NCBI RefSeq assembly: GCF_000003855.2
Contig: NW_003101670.1
Coordinates: 1,161,705 to 1,225,704 of the forward strand
Direction: 5' to 3'
From: Blastomyces gilchristii SLH14081
Taxonomy: Eukaryota > Ascomycota > Eurotiomycetes > Onygenales > Ajellomycetaceae
Length of the DNA: 64,000 nt
A program made the translations under genes and the position numbers. The notes under the pieces were generated by a model. The model was given only the letters and a program-made list of their open reading frames with translations. It was not told the DNA's origin and made no database searches. Positions 11,590 through 21,646 of the stretch are shown one piece after another (position 1 is the first letter of the stretch; each line of letters opens with the position of its first letter).

Positions 11590-13248
11590 CTAATAAACCG
11601 ACCCTCGAATACTCCGATCCTCTCGTATTGCCTTCTCAAGGACAGCATCCTCTTCCTCTTCCAGCTCATCGCTAGAATAGGGACCGGCTTTAGGAATATC
11701 ACGATCGTTCCCGTCCTTGTCGTCATCATCTAGCAGGCCTTGTTTGCCCGCAGAACGGTCGTCGTCGTCTCGATCGCCCAATGAGTTCGCGATTCCATGT
11801 CCTTGCCTCCGGTCGTTGCTTTGCAACTGGCGCTGCCCATGGCTTTGTCTACCACTTTGCATGCTAGCTGCAACATGCTTATAGTTTTCATTGTTATAGC
11901 CAACGTTGTCGACCTCTTCGTTATCTGATGTTGCACGGCTCGTTGCGCCGCTTTCGGAGCCGCCGCCGTCCCGTCCGCCCAGGCGCGTGGGATGGTTATG
12001 TGGTCCCTTTCTATTGTGAAAGGATGTAGAAGATTGGTTCTGGCTCCTGTTCAGCTCCTGTTCTGATGACAACTCCAGCTGGGATTTGAAATCCACGTGT
12101 AAATTCAGGGAGATGTGTGATGGCGTTGAATTTGGTGACGATGAAGAAGTCGAAGGAGGGGCATGGTGGTAATGTGTGCTAGATGGATTGTCTACAGGTA
12201 TGTCCCAGCTATATCCTGGGTTGGCCTGCGACGCAACAAATTGAGTATCATTGCTGCCTCCATATGTTGCTGTATCACCCTCCAATATCTCGTTTGTATA
12301 TTGCCGTTGAGGCCGTCTTTTCCAAAACTTCACTGCAGAATGATTGCACCCGTTGGGGCAGCCACCCCATTTCCTTCTGATAGGGACATGCGACTCCATC
12401 TCGAGGTCAGGACTAATTAAAGCGCCTGAATCACCCTTTAACGCTCGCTCCCGCTCCCGTTCTCTCTCTCTCTCCCGCTTTAACTCAGACCAAGTGCGCA
12501 AGTTATTTTGAAGGACATATTTTCCATCGTCGTCGCTCTTCTTCATGATTACAAACTCACAGTGATTGACGTTTCGAAGGTCCTCGAAGTACTCAACGCT
12601 GAAGTGGTACCACTTCATTAAAAATATCCGCGTCATAAGCCCATGTGTGACCAGCACACATACGCTAGCAAAGTCTTGTTCCCCAAAGAGTCTCCATAAT
12701 GACTCATTGAAACCGCTAACTCTGTCGTAGGCATCAGCCGCGGACTCTCCGTTCGGGATACGATAGAAGAAATGCCCATAATCAGCACGCTCCTGCCACA
12801 TGCGCTCCATTTCTGCTGAGCATGGCTGGAAGTTGCCAAAGTCTTGCTCTCTTAACCGTGGTTCCTCGTAGACTTTTATTGTGTTTCTTGGGAAGGGCGA
12901 CGGTGAAGGATCGTCTGACGTTAGAGACGTAAGGATGCCCTCAGTCGTCTCACGCGTGCGGCGGTAAGGGGATGTAAAGAAATGAAGGGTATCGTCTGGG
13001 CGCAGGAGGGCCCGCAATCTACGCCCAGCTTCGAGGGCCTGCTTCTGCCCCTCTGGCGTAAGTTTCACTCGGTGGTCCGGAACCGACTGGTGAATTTCAC
13101 GGTTTTTGTTTCCTTCTGACTGGGCGTGACGGATAAGGATTATCATCTGTATATAGCTGGGTTAATATGGCATACGCGAGCTAGAGTTTGCCGCAATCGC
13201 ACCAGAGAGGGCAGTCTATCTTGTCGGACTCACCCGAGGTTTCCCCAT
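11590..13248 (-). CDS. DET1: DET1-like histidine phosphatase (phosphoglycerate mutase fold)
   Basis: CDS complement(join(11590..13146,13234..13248)), 523 residues. The first coding exon is only 15 nt (MGKPR), followed by an 87-bp intron (GTGAGT...ATACAG) with a TTAAC branch-like site. The catalytic half lies at about residues 6-215. It carries the phosphohistidine signature RHAQSEGN, the Arg-rich SPYRRTRET segment, an acidic LREQDFGNF segment and the second-histidine motif VTHGLMTR. This matches the yeast Det1 branch, a phosphatase linked to sterol traffic between ER and plasma membrane. The C-terminal 300 residues are a disordered extension. It includes an Arg-Glu repeat and ends in an acidic stretch, and it is much longer than the yeast protein. 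The gene is divergent from COG8. The enzyme fold is certain; the substrate is not. Confidence 0.85.
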
Positions 13249-13643
13249 TCTTGCAACCTAGAGAATGGAATGAATGTGTTTTTTTTTTTTTTTATTATTA
13301 TTTTAATTTTTTTTTGGAGGTCTCTTGAAAATACTTTCCCCAAGTCCTTTTGCTGTGGGGGCTTCTTGATGCTATTAACTATGAAGAAGAATGTTGGGTT
13401 CTAAATATGTCAGGGGGTAACATCAACCAAGCTGCGGCGCTAATTGAAACCGGGTCGCGTTCCTGAGCGAGCCACCGCCATCTCCGCCTGCCGACTGCTG
13501 CCAACCTTCATCCATCTTCGATCATGCAACGTTTCTGCCCAACGGCGCGCATACACCAGTTTCACTATCGAACCCCAGTCTCTTTTAAACCCCCGCATTG
13601 TTAGTGACTTAAGAGCTTGGGTTTTACGCCAGGCACGCCCGTT
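13249..13643. promoter_or_regulatory. Divergent promoter between DET1-like gene and COG8
   Basis: These 395 bp separate two head-to-head start codons and must carry both promoters. A T-rich tract lies at 13279-13314. I see no convincing TATA box or other named site. Confidence 0.5.
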
Positions 13644-15149
13644 ATGACTGATCCACTATACGAACTCTTGGTGCCGTACTTTGACTCCACTGACATTTCC
13701 TCACGCCCGCCACCCCCTACCTCAGATTCAGTCTCCTCCAAGTACCTTAACCGCTTATCGACACTTTCCCTATCCTCACTGACGTCGACGGAACCCCAGT
13801 CACTTTCGCAATCATCTCACTCTGTTCTAGTTTCCCTGCAAGCTCTCGCCAATCGCTCTCACAAGTCGTTCGTCACCACAGCCGACCACCTCTCTTCCCT
13901 CCGTTATACACTACCACAAATTGCTACAGAAGCACAGCGACTGCAAAATGGAATACCAAAGTTGGATGAGGGGATCGTGCATTTCTCTTCCATATACAAC
14001 AAAAATGTAGAGAACCCAATGTTGGATGGCAGGAAGAAGGCCATGCAACTGCTGAGGAATGTGGACCGATTGTCCGATGTTTTAGAGTTGCCCACTCTGC
14101 TTTCTACAGCGGTGTCTTCCTCATCCGCTAATGCTGGGGCCGCTGGGGGATCGAACACGAATTACTCTTCTGTCCTAGATCTGTTTTCACACATAAAACG
14201 ATTACAGACCCTTTATCCCGATTCGCCGCTAATTAAAGACATTGCTCTACAGGCGGAGGATGCAATGAAGGACATGACCAGCAATCTTATTGCTGGGCTT
14301 CGAGGTCAAAATATAAGACTTGCTACGGCTATGAGAACTGTGGGTTGGCTTCGACGTGTCGCTCCGGAGTTAGAGGATCCTAGTAACGACGAAGCGCCTG
14401 CAATGAATAGTGAGGGAGCTTTTGGAGCATTGTTTTTAGTTTGTCGGTTGGCAAACCTAATATCTATGCTTGAGGCTCTTGATCCATTGAGAGAGCTCGC
14501 AGACCAAGAAACCCAGAAACGGCTGCAAAGCAATGGGAAACAAATGAACCCATCCACTACCAGCAATGCTTGGCCGGCGGGCCAGCAAACAGAACGATTT
14601 TTAAAAAGATACATTGAAATCTACCGAGAACAAAGCTTTGCAATAGTTTCCATGTACAAGAATATCTTCGCGCCCACACCATCCGACCCTGCGTTGCCAT
14701 CCGCCAACGTGCCCGGCTTAGATCTGCGGGACTTAAGCCTGCAGACTAAACCAGGAACAAAATTAAGGAAACCTCAGAATGACCCTTTACCACGCCTACC
14801 TACCGCGCTAGCTACTTTGCCGATGCATCTAGCGCAACTCTTGACAGAAACGTTGAAAACATATCTTCCAAATGTCAAAGACAAGAGCTCACGAGAAAGC
14901 TTGCTTACTCAAGTGCTGTATTGTGCTGGCAGCTTGGGCCGGTTGGGGGGAAATTTTAGTATGATATTGTCTTTCCTTAGTGAAGGGGATGAAGAAAGCG
15001 ATGCAGAGGACGAGGAGGTGACAGTCTCTGAATGGGAAGAAGTTATGAAGAAGCACCGTATACTATCAGAACGCTTGGATCGACTAACGGCCGGCGGGAC
15101 TGCTAGCGGGCCAAAAACAATCTCAAGGGTGGTACAACCATTAAGCTAG
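13644..15149 (+). CDS. COG8: Conserved oligomeric Golgi complex subunit 8
   Basis: A 501-residue Dor1-family protein. Cog8 sits in lobe B of the COG tether, which captures vesicles for retrograde transport within the Golgi and keeps glycosylation enzymes in place. Family segments visible in order are the N-terminal MTDPLYELL, the helical NVDRLSDVLELPTLL region, the LIAGLRGQNIRLATAMRTVG segment with LRRVAPEL, the highly typical FLVCRLANLISMLEALDPL, and FLKRYIEIYREQSFAIVSMY. The C-terminal part carries an acidic patch near residue 455. I prefer the ATG at 13644 over an upstream in-frame ATG at 13617, because family members begin with the MTDPLYELL-like sequence. No intron is needed. Confidence 0.9.
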   Translation: MTDPLYELLVPYFDSTDISSRPPPPTSDSVSSKYLNRLSTLSLSSLTSTEPQSLSQSSHSVLVSLQALANRSHKSFVTTADHLSSLRYTLPQIATEAQRLQNGIPKLDEGIVHFSSIYNKNVENPMLDGRKKAMQLLRNVDRLSDVLELPTLLSTAVSSSSANAGAAGGSNTNYSSVLDLFSHIKRLQTLYPDSPLIKDIALQAEDAMKDMTSNLIAGLRGQNIRLATAMRTVGWLRRVAPELEDPSNDEAPAMNSEGAFGALFLVCRLANLISMLEALDPLRELADQETQKRLQSNGKQMNPSTTSNAWPAGQQTERFLKRYIEIYREQSFAIVSMYKNIFAPTPSDPALPSANVPGLDLRDLSLQTKPGTKLRKPQNDPLPRLPTALATLPMHLAQLLTETLKTYLPNVKDKSSRESLLTQVLYCAGSLGRLGGNFSMILSFLSEGDEESDAEDEEVTVSEWEEVMKKHRILSERLDRLTAGGTASGPKTISRVVQPLS

Positions 15150-15824
15150 ATTGAGAGAATAATATATGATAACTCCAATACTAAAGATCAGCGCATGCCT
15201 GGAGGCGTATACAAGAGTAGTAAGTCAGACAAATAATTATTGTGCTTTATAGAATCCAACAGCTGAACGAGGCGTAGATTGCTCAACTTGCCCTCAATTT
15301 TATGAGCGTCTGTGGCCCTCCTGAAGAATACGCCCGGTAGATAAAAATAATAAAATATAAAAATAAGCTAAACCGTTCAGCCAGGGCGCGAATGGGCGGA
15401 TCCACCAACCAATCCGGTTCTCGGTTTGGTGTTGTATGCTGGAGCAAGGCGAGCAGCGGCTGCTTTGTCATCCTGTGCCTCCCGTTTGATTGTTCCGTTG
15501 GTGAACGATTGTTTCTCGTCCTTTGAGCTGGCGTTTTCTTGCGTTTCTTCTCTCTCCTAAGCTTCTCTCTTTGTTCTCGTAAACCTTCGTTCTCCCTGTC
15601 TCGGATGTCGATTTAAATGTAGATCCTTTGCCCTCCTCTAATCCCCCGCCACGTTCCTCGGTCCTGCGGCCCACTCCCACGCTGCTCTGACAGTAGATCC
15701 GCCCCAAGCTAGCACCTTCGTTGACCTGCGCAAGCACTATATTTTGTTGCATAAACCTCTATTCACCCTTATTGTATATTACGTGACACGTTCACTACTG
15801 TCTATTTTGTCTCGATACCAACCA
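15150..15824. other. Intergenic region between COG8 and EAF
   Basis: These 675 bp hold the COG8 3' end and the EAF promoter and leader. An in-frame ATG at 15744 lies upstream of the preferred EAF start. Nothing else is recognisable. Confidence 0.5.
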
Positions 15825-17213
15825 ATGGCCACTGTGGCAGCTCATGCTAATTCCCAGCCAAACGGTGGTTTGATTGACCCTACCAAGCAAGCGGAATACC
15901 CCATTCTCCTGGGCGACAAATTGGCTGGGAAGGGACAATCTAATACAAATAGATTCATTGGCATTACATATAACCATAAGAGCAAGTCGGCTTCTCGACA
16001 TCAAAAGGCGACAATCACTGCGACGGGCTCCTCCCAGCATCTCTACAAGCTCACACTCCAAGACAAATCCCACAGTGCAGAACAGACAAATCTTATACAC
16101 ACATACCATGGCAGCGTTGATCCTGCATCCCTAGTGTCCGAATCAGAGACCAGCAACTTGGTCCTGGTGTTTGACCCAGAGCGAAGAGCGTTTGTTCTCG
16201 AGCCTGTGTCGACCAGATTGAATTTCAACCTTCAATCCGCGCCTGGGAAATCTACTCAACAAGTCATAGAACAATACCCGCAGCTTAGTGTTCTCTCTGG
16301 GGAAGATCAAACATCTGGCGATGACCAATTACAGGAGGGACATGGTGAGGATGATGCCCAAGGTGCGGCGGATGAAAGCAATCCATATGATTTTCGTCAC
16401 TTTCTTCCAAAGCCTAAAACTGAACGCGAGGCACCTGAGACCACTACCCCCGATGCACATCAAACTCCTCGGAATCATGCAAATTCACATTTAGCACCAC
16501 CACCTGTCACCAGTGTGAGACCAAGACCAAAGCCGCCAGCTAAGGCGAAGCCTCAAACAAACCCGCTTCGACAACAGAAACGACAACCGAAAGCGACGGC
16601 TGCAGACAAAGGATCGGCGAAGCCTAAACCTAAATCTGCCCCCCGCGTCGAAGAAGTGGACCTCGGCCTCGATTCTTCCTCCTCAGACAGAGAAGAAACT
16701 ACAGCACAGAGAGCGAATGAAAATAAGCCAGCACAAGCAGCTAAATCTCCTGGGGCGAATATAATTGTTGATGGCGATTTAATTATCGATATGGGTTCTC
16801 CACCCCCTGCCCGTCCAGCCTTCAAAATGAATCCTCGACATTTCTCGTCGAACAATACCTCTGCGAATGAAGCGGACTACGACAGTGATGACGAGGGAGA
16901 GATAGAAGACTTGAGATTACCGTCTCCCGCAGGCACCACAACTCAAGCTCACAAGGACTACAAGGAGGATGAGGAAGAGGACGAGGATGAGGAGGAGGAA
17001 GAAGAGGATGAGGAACCGGAAGGAAAAGGAGAAAGCGTAGAACAGGATGAAGTTATAGACGATGATGATTTGGCTGCTGAGATGGAAGCGGCTTTTGAAG
17101 AGAGTGCAAGAGAGGAGGAGCAAGAGAGGGCCCAGAGGTTATTGCAACAACAGCAACAGATGCAACACCACATTGTGAGTGACGATGAAAGCGAAGTAAG
17201 CGAGGAAGAGTAA
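15825..17213 (+). CDS. ELL-associated factor (EAF) family protein
   Basis: A 462-residue protein whose N-terminal 130 residues match the EAF domain. Visible segments are EYPILLGDKL, the basic ITYNHKSKSASRHQKATI, YKLTLQDKS, the HTYHGSVDP segment and LVLVFDPERRAFVLEPVST. EAF proteins bind ELL-type factors and stimulate RNA polymerase II elongation in the nucleus. The rest is disordered. It has a basic, proline-rich middle and a strongly acidic Glu/Asp run at about residues 380-400, then SEVSEEE at the end. The stop codon overlaps a donor-like GTAAGT, but I found no sensible extension after splicing. I chose the ATG at 15825 because the 27 codons before it are hydrophobic and unlike the family. 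It lies in tandem with the Pch1-type cyclin. Confidence 0.85.
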   Translation: MATVAAHANSQPNGGLIDPTKQAEYPILLGDKLAGKGQSNTNRFIGITYNHKSKSASRHQKATITATGSSQHLYKLTLQDKSHSAEQTNLIHTYHGSVDPASLVSESETSNLVLVFDPERRAFVLEPVSTRLNFNLQSAPGKSTQQVIEQYPQLSVLSGEDQTSGDDQLQEGHGEDDAQGAADESNPYDFRHFLPKPKTEREAPETTTPDAHQTPRNHANSHLAPPPVTSVRPRPKPPAKAKPQTNPLRQQKRQPKATAADKGSAKPKPKSAPRVEEVDLGLDSSSSDREETTAQRANENKPAQAAKSPGANIIVDGDLIIDMGSPPPARPAFKMNPRHFSSNNTSANEADYDSDDEGEIEDLRLPSPAGTTTQAHKDYKEDEEEDEDEEEEEEDEEPEGKGESVEQDEVIDDDDLAAEMEAAFEESAREEEQERAQRLLQQQQQMQHHIVSDDESEVSEEE

Positions 17214-17777
17214 GTACATTATCATACACATTTATAAGAGCCATCGGCTTCTGTTCACAGTATTTTTATACTATTTTGGGGTTCTTTTCCTTTTTTTCCT
17301 TGTTGGAAGAGCAGAGCGAACGTGTTTCTTTACTCTTCAAGGATTTAAAAAAACAATGATAGACAAGTCGTTTGTATAATATACGTTTGTTGTACTCCTC
17401 AAATATCCCACCAGTGTGTTCCACGCATCTAATGCTCCGTCACGGAGACGACGGAACAACAATAATCCGATACATCCCAAATTCACACGCTGCCCACCGA
17501 GCAATATATCACGTCAAATCTGACTATGCCATCCGTATGAGCTTCTCTACGTTTTGGAACCATCTCCCATGATTTATTCATTCATGTCCTCTTATGGGGA
17601 CTCTGGTGATCGAGAGTGAATGACATCAGGATAACTCTTCCGCCGGAGAACAAGGACGTTGATTAGTGAGCTGTCCGTATTTTGCGTGATATTACTATAC
17701 CGCGATATCTTCTTTGCACTTCGTTCAGTTGAAGTCTTGTCTGGCTCCTTCTTCCTCATCCGTCATTGTGATCAAAA
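17214..17777. other. Intergenic region between EAF and the Pch1-type cyclin
   Basis: 564 bp with the EAF 3' flank and the cyclin promoter. The last 60 bases before the start codon are CT-rich. No gene or repeat is visible. Confidence 0.5.
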
Positions 17778-19838
17778 ATGCCGGCTACATCTTCCTCAAC
17801 GCGCGGGTCCGCACCGCCGGCCCCAACACCCTCCAACCGTGTGCTAGTCGCGGCTCAGTCGCAATGGCTATTCACGGACGCGGAACTTTACCGGACACCC
17901 TCTATCCTCGATGGGATGACGATTGAAGCTGAACACACAAGCCGTAGCAAGGGGGTTAACTTTATCACCCAGGTCGGAATCCTGTTGAAGCTTCCACAGC
18001 TCACGCTCTGCACCGCGAGCGTCTATCTCCACCGTTTCTTCATGCGATATAGTATGAAAGACCTTCCTCAGCGCCCAGGAATGCACCCTTACTCGATCGC
18101 CGCCACTGCTCTATTCCTCGCTACCAAAGTCGAGGAGAACTGCCGCAAGATGAAGGAGCTAATCGTAGCCTGTTGTCGCATCGCACAGAAGAAACCAAGC
18201 ATGGTGGTGGATGAGCAGTCAAAAGAATTTTGGAGGTGGCGCGATACTATTCTACACAATGAAGACACGCTGCTTGAGGCCTTGTGTTTCGATCTTCAGC
18301 TTGAGCAACCCTACCGCCTTCTCTACGACTTCCTTTGCTACTTCAAGGTACAGGATAAGAAACGGCTTAGAAATTCTGCCTGGGCTTTCCTTAACGATTC
18401 TACATACACGGTACTATGTGTCCAATTCCCCGCACGCACTATAGCCGCAGCTGCACTTTATGCGGCAGCAAGGCACTGCGAAGTTACATTTGAAGATGAC
18501 TCCCTAAATAGGCCTTGGTGGGAGCAATTGGACGTTGATCTCAATGAGATGAGAAGGGCATGCAATCGGATGGCAGATATATATGAATTTGTTGCCGTTC
18601 CCGTACCTGGGCAACAATATGTGCACCTCTCGACCCGTGACGACGAACCGACTGACAGGACAAGAACGGTCCACCACCCCAAGAGCGAGGGCAGTGTGGA
18701 TATAAGCGCCGAGAACAGTGTGTCCCCTGGTGAGATCAATGGGCGCAAACGTGAAAGAGATAGCCATTCCGGCTTTAGCCAACATCCAATAAGCGTTCCC
18801 CCAAATGGCGCAGCATCAGGGAACCAGGACCGTCAGCCTTTTCCCAAGCGTCAGCGCCGTGAAGGGAGCGACGCTGGCACTGAAACATCCTCATTCAACC
18901 AACCACAGCCATCATCATCGCAGGTCTCATTAACTCAAGGAGCTTCAAACCTTAACTTAGCATCAAACCCATCTTCGCAAACCACTATCAGCGATCCGTC
19001 CAGTCAGAGACTGCCAGAAATGAACGGCCATGGGCATCCCAGGAATGCCTCTCCTCCCAAAAGCAGAATCCCGCAAGCGGCTCGCATCCCTCTAAATCAA
19101 CAACGGCGACAACATCCACTTCCTCCTCCACCCCCAGTTACTGTCCCTCCTCTTCCCCATCAACACCCTCAGCCTCCTCGCCGTGGAAGCTATGGCAACA
19201 ATCCACAACCACCAAATAGACAACCGCCCCCCAGAGGCCCGCCGTCGGCGACCGGATCCTCAGTGTTCCACCCACCACCACCGCCATCATCCAATCCCCG
19301 AAATGTTGACGAATTACAGCAACGTATTGATGCTATTATCCAGCAAGGCATGCCACCGGAAAACGAGCGGTCCCATGAACCTAGAGGAGATTATTACTAT
19401 CGTCCATCATCAAATGAAAGGGAGCGGGATAGGGATAGATATAGAGAAAGAGATATAGATAGGAACGGAGATCGTGATAGAGATAGGTATAGGGACAACG
19501 ACGGTGACAGAGACAGAGCAAGAGAAAAAGGGCGCGATCATGATCATAACCGTTCAAGGAGACACTCATCAGAGACATCAGGATCCGCAGCCATGTCCGC
19601 GTCTCTCTCTGCGCCCTCTTTATCTGGAACACTCCCACATCCGCATCCGCCACCGGCACCACCGGCACCACCGTCGTCTCTGATTCCACCAGCTCCCGCT
19701 TCTGGGGCACGTCGTGACATCGAGCAGGATCAACATAAACGCGATGTAGTAGAAACGAATACCGCTGCACCGCAGGAGAACGATAACAAAGTCAACGAGC
19801 CTGATGATGGCGGTGGGAGCGAGGAAGGGGAGGTTTAA
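17778..19838 (+). CDS. PCH1: Cyclin T/K-type cyclin (Pch1-like, P-TEFb subunit)
   Basis: A 686-residue protein with two cyclin folds at about residues 28-265. Diagnostic features are QWLFTDAELYRTPSILDGM, the invariant KGVNFITQVGILLKLPQ, the VYLHRFFMRYSM helix, ALFLATKVEENCRKMKELI, and the second box with AAALYAAARHCEV. This pattern fits the transcription cyclins T/K, of which fission yeast Pch1 pairs with Cdk9. The complex phosphorylates RNA polymerase II and Spt5 to release elongation. The C-terminal 400 residues are disordered, with proline-rich and histidine-containing stretches, an Arg-Asp/Arg-Glu repeat at about 547-590 (similar to SR-like splicing proteins) and an acidic end. No intron is needed. 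It lies 564 bp downstream of EAF, another elongation factor. Confidence 0.87.
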   Translation: MPATSSSTRGSAPPAPTPSNRVLVAAQSQWLFTDAELYRTPSILDGMTIEAEHTSRSKGVNFITQVGILLKLPQLTLCTASVYLHRFFMRYSMKDLPQRPGMHPYSIAATALFLATKVEENCRKMKELIVACCRIAQKKPSMVVDEQSKEFWRWRDTILHNEDTLLEALCFDLQLEQPYRLLYDFLCYFKVQDKKRLRNSAWAFLNDSTYTVLCVQFPARTIAAAALYAAARHCEVTFEDDSLNRPWWEQLDVDLNEMRRACNRMADIYEFVAVPVPGQQYVHLSTRDDEPTDRTRTVHHPKSEGSVDISAENSVSPGEINGRKRERDSHSGFSQHPISVPPNGAASGNQDRQPFPKRQRREGSDAGTETSSFNQPQPSSSQVSLTQGASNLNLASNPSSQTTISDPSSQRLPEMNGHGHPRNASPPKSRIPQAARIPLNQQRRQHPLPPPPPVTVPPLPHQHPQPPRRGSYGNNPQPPNRQPPPRGPPSATGSSVFHPPPPPSSNPRNVDELQQRIDAIIQQGMPPENERSHEPRGDYYYRPSSNERERDRDRYRERDIDRNGDRDRDRYRDNDGDRDRAREKGRDHDHNRSRRHSSETSGSAAMSASLSAPSLSGTLPHPHPPPAPPAPPSSLIPPAPASGARRDIEQDQHKRDVVETNTAAPQENDNKVNEPDDGGGSEEGEV

Positions 19839-21646
19839 AATAGCGGCTGTTCCCTCTTTTCCAACAGCACCTCCTTTCAGTCTCCGAGGGATGAAGGGTG
19901 GCTGGCGAAATGGATGGCATTATTATTGGCAATCAGACATTCATGCGTTCAGCGGCACCAGTCACACTAACCTGGTTTGATTATACAATCAATACCCGTT
20001 GAAAAACATCACCATTTTTGGTGCTGCCATCATAATTAACAATTACTTAAGGCTCGTCTGTGAACAGCAGCCTCCACCGCTTCCCTCAACCTGATAGCAT
20101 TATAAACTGAGAAAGGAAACGAGGCCTAGGCCCTTTTTTCGAACCCGGATCTCAATCTACATGTACTGATACCATCTTTCTCAGGGAGCCCACATATGTA
20201 TATATATATATATATATATTTAGCGAACAAGATATTTCGCTATATGCCTTCCTTATGTACACGTACATATCCACTCCATGCGATAGATAGTCAATAAAAA
20301 AGAAGAAAAAGGCTCTTCAGAAAAGTTAAGAGGACCCATCTTGGTTCTTGTCGGATTGCCTCCCTTGCGGGCCGACCGCTTCCGCCCACACACGCTCTGC
20401 GGCCGCCGATCCACGTGATCGGCGATCGCAAGCTCCCTATAAAAAAGGCCACGTAGCAGCTGGCTTCTCATAATACAACCAACTACTCTAAGAACTCCTC
20501 CATCAGTTCTATGGAAGGCAAACGGTATGGAGTGAAACTAATTAGTAGATAGAATAAAAACAACCAACGGCTGATCTCGCGGCAAGGTTTACCTTTCCTT
20601 AAAATATCCTCTTGCTCTCGCACACTTTTCGGGATCCTATATTAGATCTGAATTGCTTGTTAGATACATGGGAGCCAAAAACAGCAGACAAAGGAACGAA
20701 TCTCTTTCTCACGCGAGTTAACGTTTCCCCGAAAAGTTGAGTCAATTAGAGGGAGGAGGAGGTTTCTTCTATAATTAAATCAATCAATAAGGGTAAAAAA
20801 GGAAGGAGGGCGGGGACAGGGGCCCGAAAACGGATCCGGAAATCTGTCGGATTTACATCTAGCCTACTTATGAAACCGGGGAATTTTTCGATTCGATCCA
20901 ACTTTGTTAGTGAATTATGGTAAAAAAAAATCGAAAAAAATGGGGGAAAAAAATTTATCGGACTGTACCGGAAGGGGTGATTAGAAGGGTCACATATGTA
21001 GGAATATCTATATGTGATGAAAACGGATAGGAAAGGGAGAAAGGGTAGAAGGGGGAAGAAGACCAGTTGGAGAGAGGAGGGAATTTAGATTGTTATTTTG
21101 GGTTTTGTTTCGGAATCGCTTCCAATGAAGTTTAAACGATGTTTTTCTCTGTTCCTTTTTTCCATTTGCTTGCGCCCCCAAGGAAATGATCATACTAAAT
21201 AATGAAAATACAGGTAGAAGACTATCAAAAGAGTACAATCGATAGCTGACAAAGGGATAGATAGAAAGTAATAACAATGGTTCGAGAGCGAAACGATTAG
21301 AAAATAATACATAGTAATAAAAGCCCGACCGAAAAAAATAAATAAGAAAAGAGTAGAAAACAGGATAAAAAAGAGCCCATATTGAAACAAATTTCCCAAG
21401 AGCCTTAAAAACGCCTTCCCTGTTCGCTTGGAACTTATTTAAAAAGAATTGCGACAGCGCTGGAATGAAGAATATGGCAGACCAACTTCGAACTTCGGAA
21501 AAACAAAATACAACAGGAGTAGAGTATATGTACAGAGCAGGGGGCGGGGCGGGGGATTAAAAGAAGTATAGTATATACTGCCTCTTCGAGCCAATATTCA
21601 TAAGAGCGGGGATATCGCGCTATGTAGAGAAACGAATGATTCAAAA
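19839..21646. other. Gene-free region between convergent genes
   Basis: The 3' ends of the Pch1-type cyclin and the GDS1-like gene face each other across 1.8 kb. It contains a TA microsatellite at about 20198-20219 and purine-rich stretches near 20740-20960. No coding frame looks real. Confidence 0.6.
20198..20219. repeat. TA dinucleotide microsatellite
   Basis: About eleven consecutive TA units in the 3' flank of the Pch1-type cyclin gene. Confidence 0.85.

Noticed and set aside
17205..17262. GTAAGT at the EAF stop codon as an intron donor with acceptor TTCACAG
   Set aside because: Splicing would add a short hydrophobic/aromatic tail unlike the acidic end expected; the plain stop after SEVSEEE is simpler.
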